Assembly: GCF_042643265.1 (NCBI RefSeq)
Contig: NZ_JBHRRZ010000002.1
Location: forward strand, 106,696 to 170,695
Direction of reading: 5' to 3'
Source: Virgibacillus_O sediminis
GTDB taxonomy: Bacteria; Bacillota; Bacilli; Bacillales; Amphibacillaceae
Length of the DNA stretch: 64,000 nt
How positions within the stretch are numbered: position 1 is the first letter of the stretch; each line of letters opens with the position of its first letter. The notes under the pieces were generated by a model. The model searched no databases, had not been told where the DNA came from, and saw only the letters and a program-made list of their open reading frames with translations. Shown in pieces: positions 50,053 through 57,412 of the stretch. The position numbers were made by a program, and so were the translations under genes.

Positions 50053-50141
50053 AGGGGAAATTTTGACCCGCATGCAGGAGATTGGACGGAAGAAACAGAA
50101 TAAGTTATAGATGGTGTATCAGCAACAAGTGGGGGACAGCA

Positions 50142-51110
50142 ATGATGGAATGGAAAGTGAAACATAGTTTAGCAGATGAAAGGTCGATCATGAAGCTCTT
50201 GGAAAGGTACAGGCTGGGCCCAATTACCAGCTGCAAATTTCTGACCAGGGGACTGAACGATGTTTATCAGATCATTACTCCCAGAAAGAATTATATTTAC
50301 CGATTGTACAGGCATGGATGGAGAAGCAGGGAGGCCATCCAATTTGAATTGGAAGCCCTGCTCCATTTGAGGGGAAAACCCTACCGGCTTTCCGTGCCGG
50401 TTGCTATGGAGGATGGTTCCTACTTATCAGAAGTGCCGGCGCCAGAGGGAATTCGGTACGGTGTACTGTTCACCTATACTGATGGAGAAAGGCCGTCGAT
50501 CCAACCGGAAAATACACGTTTGATTGGAGAGTCACTTGGCAAATTACATAATAATACCGATGATTTTCATCCGACAGTGGATCGGGGCTTCCAACTGGAT
50601 ACCGCACATTTACTGGATGAGCCTTCAGCATTCATCTTACCGTATATCCGCAAATTTTTTGGCAGGGAGACAGAAGGGGATATACAGGAAGTGGTCTCCA
50701 ATCTGAAGACATGGTTGGAAAGCTTGGATCTTGAGACAGGTTTTTGCCATGGCGATTTCCATAATCATCATATGCATCTAACCGCATCCGGCTTGGAAGT
50801 ATTTGATTTCGATCGATCAGCTTTTGGATACCGGGCATATGATGTAGCGGTCTCATGGTGGAATCTGCTTACTAATTATGGAGAGCAGGAAGAGGAATGC
50901 TGGGAGGCATTCTTGGAAGGTTACACGTCACAGCGCAAATTATCCAGTGATGACCTGGAAAGCCTTCCATTGTTCATTACAGCACGAAGGTTCTGGCTTC
51001 TTGGCACAATGCTCCAAAACCAAGACGTTTGGGGAACGAACTGGATCACCGAGAAATCTTGGGAGCTCTTTGTGCTGCAAGTGAAGACAGACATGATCAG
51101 GAAATTGTAA
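50142..51110 (+). CDS. Aminoglycoside-phosphotransferase-family kinase
   Basis: The protein has 322 residues from the ATG at 50142 (GGGGGACAGC upstream). An N-lobe ends in YIYRLYRHGWRSREAIQFELEAL (Lys replaced by Arg in the ATP-contact strand). The catalytic loop is GFCHGDFHNHHMH and the metal-binding DFDRSAFGYRAYD follows. The layout is that of the APH/choline kinase/ThrB-like group. Substrate is unknown, and a resistance role is not implied. The next gene begins 11 bases after its stop. Confidence 0.85.
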   Translation: MMEWKVKHSLADERSIMKLLERYRLGPITSCKFLTRGLNDVYQIITPRKNYIYRLYRHGWRSREAIQFELEALLHLRGKPYRLSVPVAMEDGSYLSEVPAPEGIRYGVLFTYTDGERPSIQPENTRLIGESLGKLHNNTDDFHPTVDRGFQLDTAHLLDEPSAFILPYIRKFFGRETEGDIQEVVSNLKTWLESLDLETGFCHGDFHNHHMHLTASGLEVFDFDRSAFGYRAYDVAVSWWNLLTNYGEQEEECWEAFLEGYTSQRKLSSDDLESLPLFITARRFWLLGTMLQNQDVWGTNWITEKSWELFVLQVKTDMIRKL

Positions 51111-51121
51111 GAGGTGAGGAA

Positions 51122-51526
51122 ATGGAATCAGTGCCATTATCATTGTGGATCATATTTTGTTTATTTCTATTGGCAACATTGGCAAGTGCTGTCTATTGCA
51201 TTGTCCGGGGAAGGAGCTTGAATCTTTCTTATTTAACAGTAGTCATCACCCTGGCTTTACCGGTGATTAGTCTCTTGTTTGCAGCTCAGCGTCCGAGAGA
51301 CATGACGGAGTGGGGCTATTTCTGGTCTCAACTGGTGGGAGGGAATATATTGGCTGTATTGATTCTGGCCAGCCTCCTCTATTTGGGTGCTTGGTGGCTC
51401 CGATTATTTGAGGGGGAGAAGTATGTTGTTGCTTGGTACAGGGAACTGCGGAACAGGATGGGAAAGAAAGATGAAACGGCTAAAGAAAGAAGGTCCAGAC
51501 AGGGGAAAACACGGGATGGTACGTAA
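51122..51526 (+). CDS. Small membrane protein of unknown function (134 aa)
   Basis: The protein starts at the ATG at 51122 (AAGAGGTGAGG upstream). Three hydrophobic helices (about 7-27, 35-54 and 74-98) are followed by a basic tail (RNRMGKKDETAKERRSRQGK). It is probably co-transcribed with the upstream kinase-like gene. I recognise no family. Confidence 0.7.
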   Translation: MESVPLSLWIIFCLFLLATLASAVYCIVRGRSLNLSYLTVVITLALPVISLLFAAQRPRDMTEWGYFWSQLVGGNILAVLILASLLYLGAWWLRLFEGEKYVVAWYRELRNRMGKKDETAKERRSRQGKTRDGT

Positions 51527-51858
51527 GGGTGCATGAGTTAGCTGTAGACAGGCGGAAAACTTTCTAATGTGAGCGGTAATATATGAAGAGGTTGTAATCC
51601 AAAAGAAATTCCTGGGAATCCCCGCTTCGGAAATATACTCCGCTTTCTGCGGGCGGCTGGTGAGCCACCTTGAGCTTATCGCACTGCGGTGTCTCATCTA
51701 GGCCTGTCCTCCCGTCGGAGTCTGCGTATATTTCCTCCGCTGTATACTGTGGCCCTATCTTTTAGGTTAGACAAACATAAGTTATGTCCCAGCCACCAAC
51801 TTTCCATTTTATGATATGTAGGACTCCCAGGGGAAATAAAGGGAGATACAGGAGGTAC
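51527..51858. other. Intergenic region holding repeat R4
   Basis: Apart from repeat R4 nothing recognisable is present. Confidence 0.5.
51625..51800 (+). repeat. Dispersed MITE-like repeat, copy R4
   Basis: The core runs from GGAAATATAC to its exact inverse GTATATTTCC, with the GCGGGCGGCTGG, GTGTCTCATCTAGGCCT and GGAGTCTGC sections between. The right outer repeat ATGTCCCAGCC is kept at about 51784-51794. The left outer repeat is not recognisable. Confidence 0.85.
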
Positions 51859-52167
51859 TTATTTATCCACTTCTGAATCGGTTTCCTCTTTTTTTGTTCC
51901 ATAGATCCAGGTCTTGCGGATAATCTTGAGAATCGGACGGATGGTGAGAGAAAGACTCCCAAGCAGATAAGCGATATTTCCGTATAAGTCGGTAGCATCC
52001 CAAAAGTTCAGGATACTTCCGGTAACAAAAGACACCCCGACAAGAATATCACCAATAAGCTGCAAGGTTGCATACTTCTCGGTGAAGTAAATTTTAAATG
52101 GACCCTGGACAACTTCCAGGTCATAACGATCATCTTTCTCCCTGGTTTTTATCTTTGGTAATAGCAC
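51859..52167 (-). CDS. YrhK-domain protein (102 aa)
   Basis: The start is the GTG at 52167, because AGGAGGAG sits seven bases upstream. In-frame ATGs further 5' overlap that site. The product contains YDLEVVQGPFKIYFTEKYA followed by two membrane helices (LQLIGDILVGVSFVTGSILNF, NIAYLLGSLSLTIRPILKII), the YrhK-like layout. It ends in a charged tail (KKEETDSEVDK). The role is unknown. Confidence 0.75.
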   Translation of the reverse strand: MLLPKIKTREKDDRYDLEVVQGPFKIYFTEKYATLQLIGDILVGVSFVTGSILNFWDATDLYGNIAYLLGSLSLTIRPILKIIRKTWIYGTKKEETDSEVDK

Positions 52168-52239
52168 TATGTTTCTCCTCCTCATTTCTTCCATATACAA
52201 TAACTTTATCTTTTAGGTTGAACAATCCAACATAGGTAA

Positions 52240-52266
52240 CCCCCCTGCAAGAGGCAGGAGGGAATG
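52240..52266 (-). terminator. Weak terminator-like hairpin after the YjzC gene
   Basis: CCCTCCTGC pairs with GCAGGGGGG. There is no good T-run. Confidence 0.4.
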
Positions 52267-52273
52267 ATTGCGA

Positions 52274-52450
52274 TTATGCTTTTACCCAGTATGCTGCTTC
52301 ATGCTCGGATGGTGATGGCGGAAACTGATCGCCTTTACTAATTTCAATGGTGGTATCATCATTGCTTGTATTGCCATTGGCAAGACTGTCTACTTTATAC
52401 TTGCCGCTTTCCGGTGCATTTTCACCAGTCTTATATCTGTTCTCTGCCAT
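52274..52450 (-). CDS. YjzC-family small protein (58 aa)
   Basis: It starts at the ATG at 52450 with GGGGGTGG upstream and begins MAENRYKTGENAPESGKYKV. TIEISKGDQFPPSPSEHEAA then YWVKA follow. R-x-K-x-G-x2-AP-x2-G-x-Y, GDxFPP and the late aromatic match YjzC. It lacks the cysteines found in the paralogue at 12528-12689. Function is unknown. Confidence 0.8.
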   Translation of the reverse strand: MAENRYKTGENAPESGKYKVDSLANGNTSNDDTTIEISKGDQFPPSPSEHEAAYWVKA

Positions 52451-52561
52451 ATTTTCCACCCCCGTAAATGATTTATAGAAAAGATGTGGAGCATCCTTTC
52501 TTGCAATACATATATCACTATTTCAAGGGGCTTAAACATTTCTGTTAATTCACAATTTCAC

Positions 52562-53497
52562 TTACTTAATGTTAATGACGATTTTACCCTTGGCATGTCC
52601 GGATTCACTCAGCTTATGCGCTTCTTTGACGCCTTCTTCTGTAAGCGGGAACTTGTGGCCTACATGGGATTTGACTTCCCCGGTCACCATAAGGGCAGCG
52701 ATTTCTGCCAATTGTCTGCCGTCCGGTTCAAGCCAATGGAAGCCGGACTTGATCCGCTTAGCTGCTCCGGCAGTCTCTTCTGGCGGCTCTACGATGGATA
52801 CGAGCTTTCCGCCTTCCTTAAGGACAGAGAAGCTCTTTTGCTGTGCTTCACCGCCAAGCGTGTCCACAACAATATCAAAGTCTTCCAATGCCTGTTCAAA
52901 GTCTTCTTCCTGGTAATTGATGAATTGATCAGCGCCAAGTTCTTTGACGAATTCCTCATTCCGTCCGCTGGCAGTAGTGGCTACGTAGGCGCCAAAATGC
53001 TTGGCCAGCTGGATAGCATAGCTTCCGACACCACCCGAGCCTGCATGGATCAGGACCTTATCTCCTTTTTTGACATTCGAAAAATCGACGAGGCACTGCC
53101 AAGCTGTCAGGGCTGTAAGCGGTGCAGCTGCCGCTTCCTCATAGCTGATTTCTTCTGGGATCCTCGCCAGCAGGTTTTCGTCAACGACCGTGTATTCTGC
53201 GTAAGTGCCCCTATTGGTAGTGTCCGGCCTTGCGAAGACCCGGTCACCGACAGCAAAATTCTTCACCTGGCTTCCAACTCCAGCTACTACGCCTGCAGCA
53301 TCCCAGCCCAGAATAATCGGGAAGTCAAACGGCAGCTTTTCCTGCAGATAACCTTCCCGTGCTTTCCAGTCGATCGGATTGACAGAGGTCGCATGCATTT
53401 CCACTAATACCTGTTTCTCCCCAAGGTCAGGGGTAGGCATCTCCTGTTCCTTCAGCTTGCTGACATTGCCATATTCATTGATAACAATGGCTTTCAT
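52562..53497 (-). CDS. NADP-dependent quinone oxidoreductase-like MDR protein
   Basis: The protein has 311 residues from the ATG at 53497 (AAGGGAG upstream). It has the MDR fold without zinc ligands: KAIVINEYGNVSKLKEQEMP, SVNPIDWKAREGY, GWDAAGVV and LTALTAWQCLVD, then the NADP loop HAGSGGVGSYAIQLAKHFG. It resembles zinc-independent quinone or enone reductases. The substrate is unknown. It is monocistronic and divergent from the DNA glycosylase gene. Confidence 0.88.
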   Translation of the reverse strand: MKAIVINEYGNVSKLKEQEMPTPDLGEKQVLVEMHATSVNPIDWKAREGYLQEKLPFDFPIILGWDAAGVVAGVGSQVKNFAVGDRVFARPDTTNRGTYAEYTVVDENLLARIPEEISYEEAAAAPLTALTAWQCLVDFSNVKKGDKVLIHAGSGGVGSYAIQLAKHFGAYVATTASGRNEEFVKELGADQFINYQEEDFEQALEDFDIVVDTLGGEAQQKSFSVLKEGGKLVSIVEPPEETAGAAKRIKSGFHWLEPDGRQLAEIAALMVTGEVKSHVGHKFPLTEEGVKEAHKLSESGHAKGKIVINIK

Positions 53498-53582
53498 TTG
53501 CCACACTCCCTTCTTGATGTTTCTGCATATGGTATTCCCGGGAAAAACATGTTTTAATCAAAGACAGAAAAGGAGGATGATG

Positions 53583-54086
53583 ATGGCGGAAAAACTCCGT
53601 TCGTTCGCACCAGTTTTGCCTGCTGAACCGAAAGTGCTTATTCTTGGCTCTATGCCGGGAGGAATGTCACTTGAAAAGCAGGAGTATTACGGGAACCCGC
53701 GGAACCATTTTTGGGATCTGCTATTTGAACTTTTTAATGAACAGCCGATGAAGGATTACCAGGAAAAGCTGGAATTTGTCAAACGCAACCATATTGCTTT
53801 GTGGGACACAATAGGAACCTGTTACCGGGAAGGGAGTTTGGATGCAAACATCATTGATGAGGTGCCGAATGACATCCCCGGCCTCTTGAAGGAATACCCG
53901 TCGATCCGGCTGATTGCCTGTAATGGAACCAAATCCTATCAGACGTTTCGGAGGAATTTTAAGGATGAGGTTACGGAAGGTGTCGATGTTGTGAAGCTGC
54001 CGTCGACCAGCCCTATTCCTGGAAGGTACACGAAAACATTCGAAGGCAAGGTGGAGGCATGGAGCATCCTGCTTGATTATCTGTAA
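53583..54086 (+). CDS. DNA-deoxyinosine / mismatch-specific DNA glycosylase (UDG superfamily)
   Basis: The protein has 167 residues. Three ATGs in a row follow AAAAGGAGG, and the third (53583) has the best spacing. The active-site region LILGSMPGGMS and QEYYGNPRNHFWDLL match family-6-type hypoxanthine-DNA glycosylases. A C-terminal LPSTSPIPGRYTKTFEGKVEAW replaces the usual PSTSPAN-type motif. It probably removes deaminated adenine or uracil from DNA. Confidence 0.88.
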   Translation: MAEKLRSFAPVLPAEPKVLILGSMPGGMSLEKQEYYGNPRNHFWDLLFELFNEQPMKDYQEKLEFVKRNHIALWDTIGTCYREGSLDANIIDEVPNDIPGLLKEYPSIRLIACNGTKSYQTFRRNFKDEVTEGVDVVKLPSTSPIPGRYTKTFEGKVEAWSILLDYL

Positions 54087-54194
54087 AAGGGTTTGCACTG
54101 GACAGCTGGTGGAATAGATGAACAGGAGGCTTTTATTCAATAGGAAGGAAGTAAGGCATTCCAAGATTCATTTGTGATATAATGTGGTTAATGA
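54087..54194. other. Short intergenic stretch before the IS605 remnant
   Basis: No feature is seen. It would contain the guide-equivalent segment (about 54175-54194 on the minus strand) if the adjacent right end were transcribed as an omegaRNA. Confidence 0.4.
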
Positions 54195-54375
54195 TTGACA
54201 CTCCCACGGCTAAAACCGCAAGCTCTAATCCTTCTGATTCGAGTGGGATTCTAAAGTACCTTAACGTCCGCAATCCATTTCTGTTTTGGACAGGTCTTTA
54301 GATGGGGGTGTGCCATCACCCTTCCCATGACAGACCATATAGGTTCATGGGCTACGCTACTATGACCATAGCGTA
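54195..54375 (-). mobile_element. Solo IS200/IS605 right end (omegaRNA-like) without tnpB
   Basis: On the minus strand this segment is roughly 88% identical to the right end at 1181-1338, including GTGATGGCACACCCCCATC, CCAAAACAGAAATGGA and the final GCGGTTTTAGCCGTGGGAGTG ahead of TCAA. The first stem (54324-54330 with 54345-54351, 14-nt loop) has different bases but still pairs perfectly. A few codons resembling the tnpB 3' end remain just upstream. No tnpB is present in the next 500 bases. Confidence 0.8.
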
Positions 54376-54750
54376 CAGCTTTTTCGTTCGTATGTGTTTT
54401 ATCGTCTTGTGCTTGACGACACATATTGTTTTACCGATAGCATGAATTCGGCTATCGAACCTTTTACAATATCTATTTTTTCAATGAACGAGAATGTTTT
54501 AGAGACTTTTGCTTGTCTATATGCCAAGTATAGCATATTTTCTGACAATTAAGGTAGCAAAAGCTACCCCTTGTCTGACCTCACTATCATTCCATGTCTA
54601 AAGACGAGTTACGCCCTGCACGGGCTTTCTCGTTCGGAAAATCTGTAAGGCATGGAAGATTACCATCGTGCATAACATGATATGGAGCCGTAAGCTCCAC
54701 CTTACGGCCCCGAAAGACAGTATCAATTCATGCAGGCTCTTCGGGAACGA
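54376..54750 (-). other. Hairpin-rich region between the IS605 right end and the toxin candidate
   Basis: It contains several short inverted repeats: GGTAGC/GCTACC, TTCGATAGCCGAATT with ATGCTATCGGT, CCGTAAG/CTTACGG and a CTCGTTCGG/GAACGAGAA pair. A 42-codon open frame at 54399-54527 (TTG start, LAYRQAKVSKTF...) has no good binding site and no recognised family. The region may be the body of an internally deleted IS605-like element, or carry an antisense RNA for the toxin candidate. Confidence 0.4.
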
Positions 54751-54751
54751 A

Positions 54752-54802
54752 AAAAAGTAATGATCCCTACAGATGTTTCTCTGGGATGATTACTTTTTTT
54801 CA
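54752..54802. terminator. Bidirectional terminator at the toxin candidate's 3' end
   Basis: AAAAAAAGTAAT-ATCCC pairs with GGGAT-ATTACTTTTTTT around a 15-base loop, T-runs on both strands. It covers the stop codon of the minus-strand peptide gene. Confidence 0.8.
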
Positions 54803-54876
54803 CGGCTGTTTACAATTAACAAGACTAGCGTGGAAAACAGAAACATCAGTTCCAGCGTTCTGTCAATTGGAATCAC
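54790..54876 (-). CDS. Putative holin-like type I toxin peptide (28 aa)
   Basis: From the GTG at 54876 the peptide is MIPIDRTLELMFLFSTLVLL followed by IVNSREKK: a short N-terminus, one membrane helix and a positive tail, the plan of Firmicute holin-like and Bsr/TxpA-type toxins. GGAAGGGG lies eight bases upstream but is buried in a hairpin. TATAAT-like TAGTATAAT lies about 60 bases upstream (minus strand), and a strong terminator overlaps the stop. An alternative ATG at 54894 would add six residues but lacks a binding site. Toxicity is not shown. Confidence 0.55.
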   Translation of the reverse strand: MIPIDRTLELMFLFSTLVLLIVNSREKK

Positions 54877-54878
54877 GC

Positions 54879-54907
54879 GCTCAACCCCTTCCATTGGGGG
54901 ATTGAGC
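54879..54907 (-). promoter_or_regulatory. Hairpin sequestering the ribosome binding site of the toxin candidate
   Basis: On the minus strand GCTCAA-CCCC pairs with GGGG-TTGAGC around a loop, so the AGGGG ribosome binding site lies in the stem. Type I toxin mRNAs commonly hide their binding site this way. Confidence 0.6.
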
Positions 54908-54936
54908 CTGCATGACTGCACTGTCTGTCCGTTCAT

Positions 54937-55395
54937 TATACTATATATTGTTGGTAAAAGATGTAATTTCCCTTAAAATGGTAAAATATTCACATAGGTC
55001 TGTCATTTATGATTATTTTGAATCATTAGATTTCTGGGGCGTCTATGCTTGTACATTTATATGTGCTGATCCGTAAAACGGGGTTCTCTGACATCAGCTC
55101 CGCCAATTCCAGGTCCCCCTTTAACACCTGCCCGCCGGCTGCCGGAAGAAAAGTAATTAGATGTTAGCCATCCCTCTTATATCCTCAATCGTTTTGGCAT
55201 TCCCAAAAAATTGGCAGCTTCTGAGATTCAAAAATTATGGATCGCTGCAAAAGGAAAGATTGCTAGAAGCTAATTGATTAGCAGGTGGGGGAACCTTCGG
55301 GAAAGTCTACGCTGTAAAGAAATACCACCGGATTTTTTCCTGCAGAAATCTGGTTATCTAGTATAATAGATGCATAAGAGCAAGGGGGGGAAGCA
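54937..55395. other. Intergenic region of about 460 bases, no gene supported
   Basis: A plus-strand frame ending at about 55273 (SHPSYILNRFGIPKKL...) lacks a start with a binding site. It could be a gene fragment. AAGGGGGGG at the end is the ribosome binding site of the next gene. Confidence 0.4.
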
Positions 55396-56352
55396 GTGAA
55401 GAAGAAATTCTGGTTAAAAACGGGTATAGGGCTTTTCGTTGCCCTTTTCATTATAAATACAGTTGCCGGCTTCTATTTTTATGATCTAGCAATCGAGCGG
55501 AATGTAAAAGATTTCCTGGTCGGCAATTCCGATTTGGAAGTATCTGCAGAAACGATGGATGTTCTTTTGGAGGGCGGATGGCGTGAATGGACGGCCGCTC
55601 AGGATTTTGAGCAATGGGAATTGGAGACACATGACGGGTTGACGCTTCAGGGCTACTACCTGGAAGCGGATGAGCCGACAGATAAAACGGTTATATTCGC
55701 TCATGGGTATCTCGGCAGGGGTACGGATATGGGACTGTATGGAGAATATTATCATGAGGAGCTTGGCTATAACATCTTTACGGCAGATATGCGTGGCCAT
55801 GGAAACAGTGAAGGCGAATATATCGGCTTCGGCTGGCATGACCGCCTGGATTATCTGGGATGGATAGATCAGGCAATCGAGAAACTGGGGGATGATGCTG
55901 ATATCGTCCTGCATGGTGTTTCGATGGGGGCGGCTACCATGCTCATGACCAGTGGAGAGGATCTGCCGGACAATGTGCAGGCAGTAGTGGCCGACAGCCC
56001 CTATACCAGTGTATATGATTTGTTTGATTACCAACTGGAGCGCATGTTCCATCTTCCGGATATACCAGTTCTGCCAAGTACAGGAATGGTGACGAAGGTG
56101 AGGGCTGGATACACTTTGAAGGAAGCATCTGCCTTGGAACAGGTGAAAAAGACAGAGATTCCCATCCTGTATATCCATGGCAAGGACGATACCTTTGTGC
56201 CGACGGCGATGGCGGAAGAGCTCCATGCAAATACGAACAGCGAGTCCGAGCTGGTTCTGTTTGACGATTCCAGCCATGGCGAGGCGTTTGTTATCCATCG
56301 GGAGAGATATGTGGAGGAATTGAAGGAGTTTCTGGCTAAACATATCGATTGA
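55396..56352 (+). CDS. Membrane-anchored alpha/beta hydrolase
   Basis: The protein has 318 residues from a GTG start after AAGGGGGG. An N-terminal signal anchor (about 8-28) is followed by an alpha/beta hydrolase domain with FAHGYLGRG, ADMRGHGNSEG, the nucleophile elbow LHGVSMGAA, acid HGKDDTFVP and His in DDSSHGEAF. All three catalytic residues are present. It resembles Bacillus YqkD/YfhR-type hydrolases. The active domain would face outward. Substrate is unknown. Confidence 0.88.
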   Translation: MKKKFWLKTGIGLFVALFIINTVAGFYFYDLAIERNVKDFLVGNSDLEVSAETMDVLLEGGWREWTAAQDFEQWELETHDGLTLQGYYLEADEPTDKTVIFAHGYLGRGTDMGLYGEYYHEELGYNIFTADMRGHGNSEGEYIGFGWHDRLDYLGWIDQAIEKLGDDADIVLHGVSMGAATMLMTSGEDLPDNVQAVVADSPYTSVYDLFDYQLERMFHLPDIPVLPSTGMVTKVRAGYTLKEASALEQVKKTEIPILYIHGKDDTFVPTAMAEELHANTNSESELVLFDDSSHGEAFVIHRERYVEELKEFLAKHID

Positions 56353-57412
56353 TTCAGGACTCTTGAATTGTGCTGGTGAATTGGTGAAGCTAACTTGAAA
56401 TCTTGTTTAGTCGAAAATCCTTCGCTGCGGAAATATGCTTCGCTTTCCGCGGGCGGCTGGCGAGCCACCTTGTGTTTCGCACTGCGCTGTCTCGCCTAGG
56501 CCTGTCCTCCCGCAGGAGTCTGCGCATATTTCCTCCGCTGGTTGGCGGATCACTTGTCTGTTGCGTTGGACAGTTGGATTATGTCCTTATCTTTTTCTTA
56601 TAAGACAATAAAGAAAAAATATATGGAGATAAATCCTTCGCTGCGGAAATATGCTTCGCTTTCCGCGGGCGGCTGGTGAGCCATCTTGTGCTTCGCACTG
56701 CGCTGTCTCGCCTAGGCCTGTACTCCCGCAGGAGTCTGCGCATATTTCCTCTGCTGGTTGGCGGATCACTTGTCTGTTGCGTTGGACAGTTGGATTATGT
56801 CCGGGCCTTTCTCTTATAAGACAAAAGAATAAATATATAAGTCGCCGGGCACTGTTTCTGTAGACCGGCGAAGAACATTTTCTTTGTAATGGAAGGAATG
56901 TTTGCAAAAGGGAAAATTAAGTGATACTTTTTTAAGTAAATAGGAAAATTGTTAGAGAACGCATAGAATGTGAAGAGTGATTCCATAACTAGGAACAATC
57001 ATGTCCCGCTCAAGGTCTGGCGAAATTTTCACCTAAAGCGCTGTCTAAGACAAGCCGGCCTTCGCTCCATATTGAAGCACAGCCAGTATGGAGCGAACCG
57101 TCCTTTCTCATTAAGCAAATGAGTCAAAAATGTTTACGTCAGATAAGGGCGGGGAATAAGGGATTGTTAAGAAATTGCTGCTTGGCAAGAAAATAAGAGG
57201 CGGCAGACAATATAGGAGTGGGAATAAAAGTGGGGGCGGTTGGCTAAATAGCCAGCTCTCCTGAAAATTTACCGGGAAAGATTTGTACATATGAAGGTTT
57301 CTTCCTCGGACTAATTTTCGCCTTCCTAAGCTAACAGCTTACCGTATGTCCAACCTCTTTCTTACAGACCAAATTCTCCTATAATCAATCACGAAGGAAG
57401 GAAGTGGCTTCC
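56353..57412. other. Large gene-free interval of about 1.06 kb
   Basis: The first 480 bases hold two tandem repeat copies. The remainder (56847-57412) contains a perfect 11-bp inverted repeat, TTCGCTCCATA (57061-57071) with TATGGAGCGAA (57087-57097), and CCGG-rich short stems, but no gene with a credible start. It is long enough to hide a small RNA. Confidence 0.5.
56412..56846 (+). repeat. Dispersed repeat copies R5 and R6 in a 216-bp tandem duplication
   Basis: TTCGCTGCGG recurs at 56421 and 56637, giving a 216-bp period. Each unit contains the core GGAAATATGC...GCATATTTCC with GCGGGCGGCTGG, the GTGxxTCGCAC hairpin and CCTAGGCCTGT. It then has a shared tail (GGTTGGCGGATCACTTGTCT, GTTGCGTTGGACAGTTGG). 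The two units differ at only a few positions, so duplication is recent. Confidence 0.9.

Noticed and set aside
50142..51110. Aminoglycoside resistance gene
   Set aside because: The fold is shared with many kinases of unrelated function, and nothing in sequence or context points to drug resistance.
54399..54527. Minus-strand 42-codon frame (LAYRQAKVSKTF...)
   Set aside because: It has a TTG start without a good binding site and no recognised family, and may be chance within an IS remnant. It is kept only as a comment in the region entry.
55150..55275. Plus-strand frame ending SHPSYILNRFGIPKKL...
   Set aside because: No start codon with a ribosome binding site and no recognised domain, so I do not call it a gene fragment.
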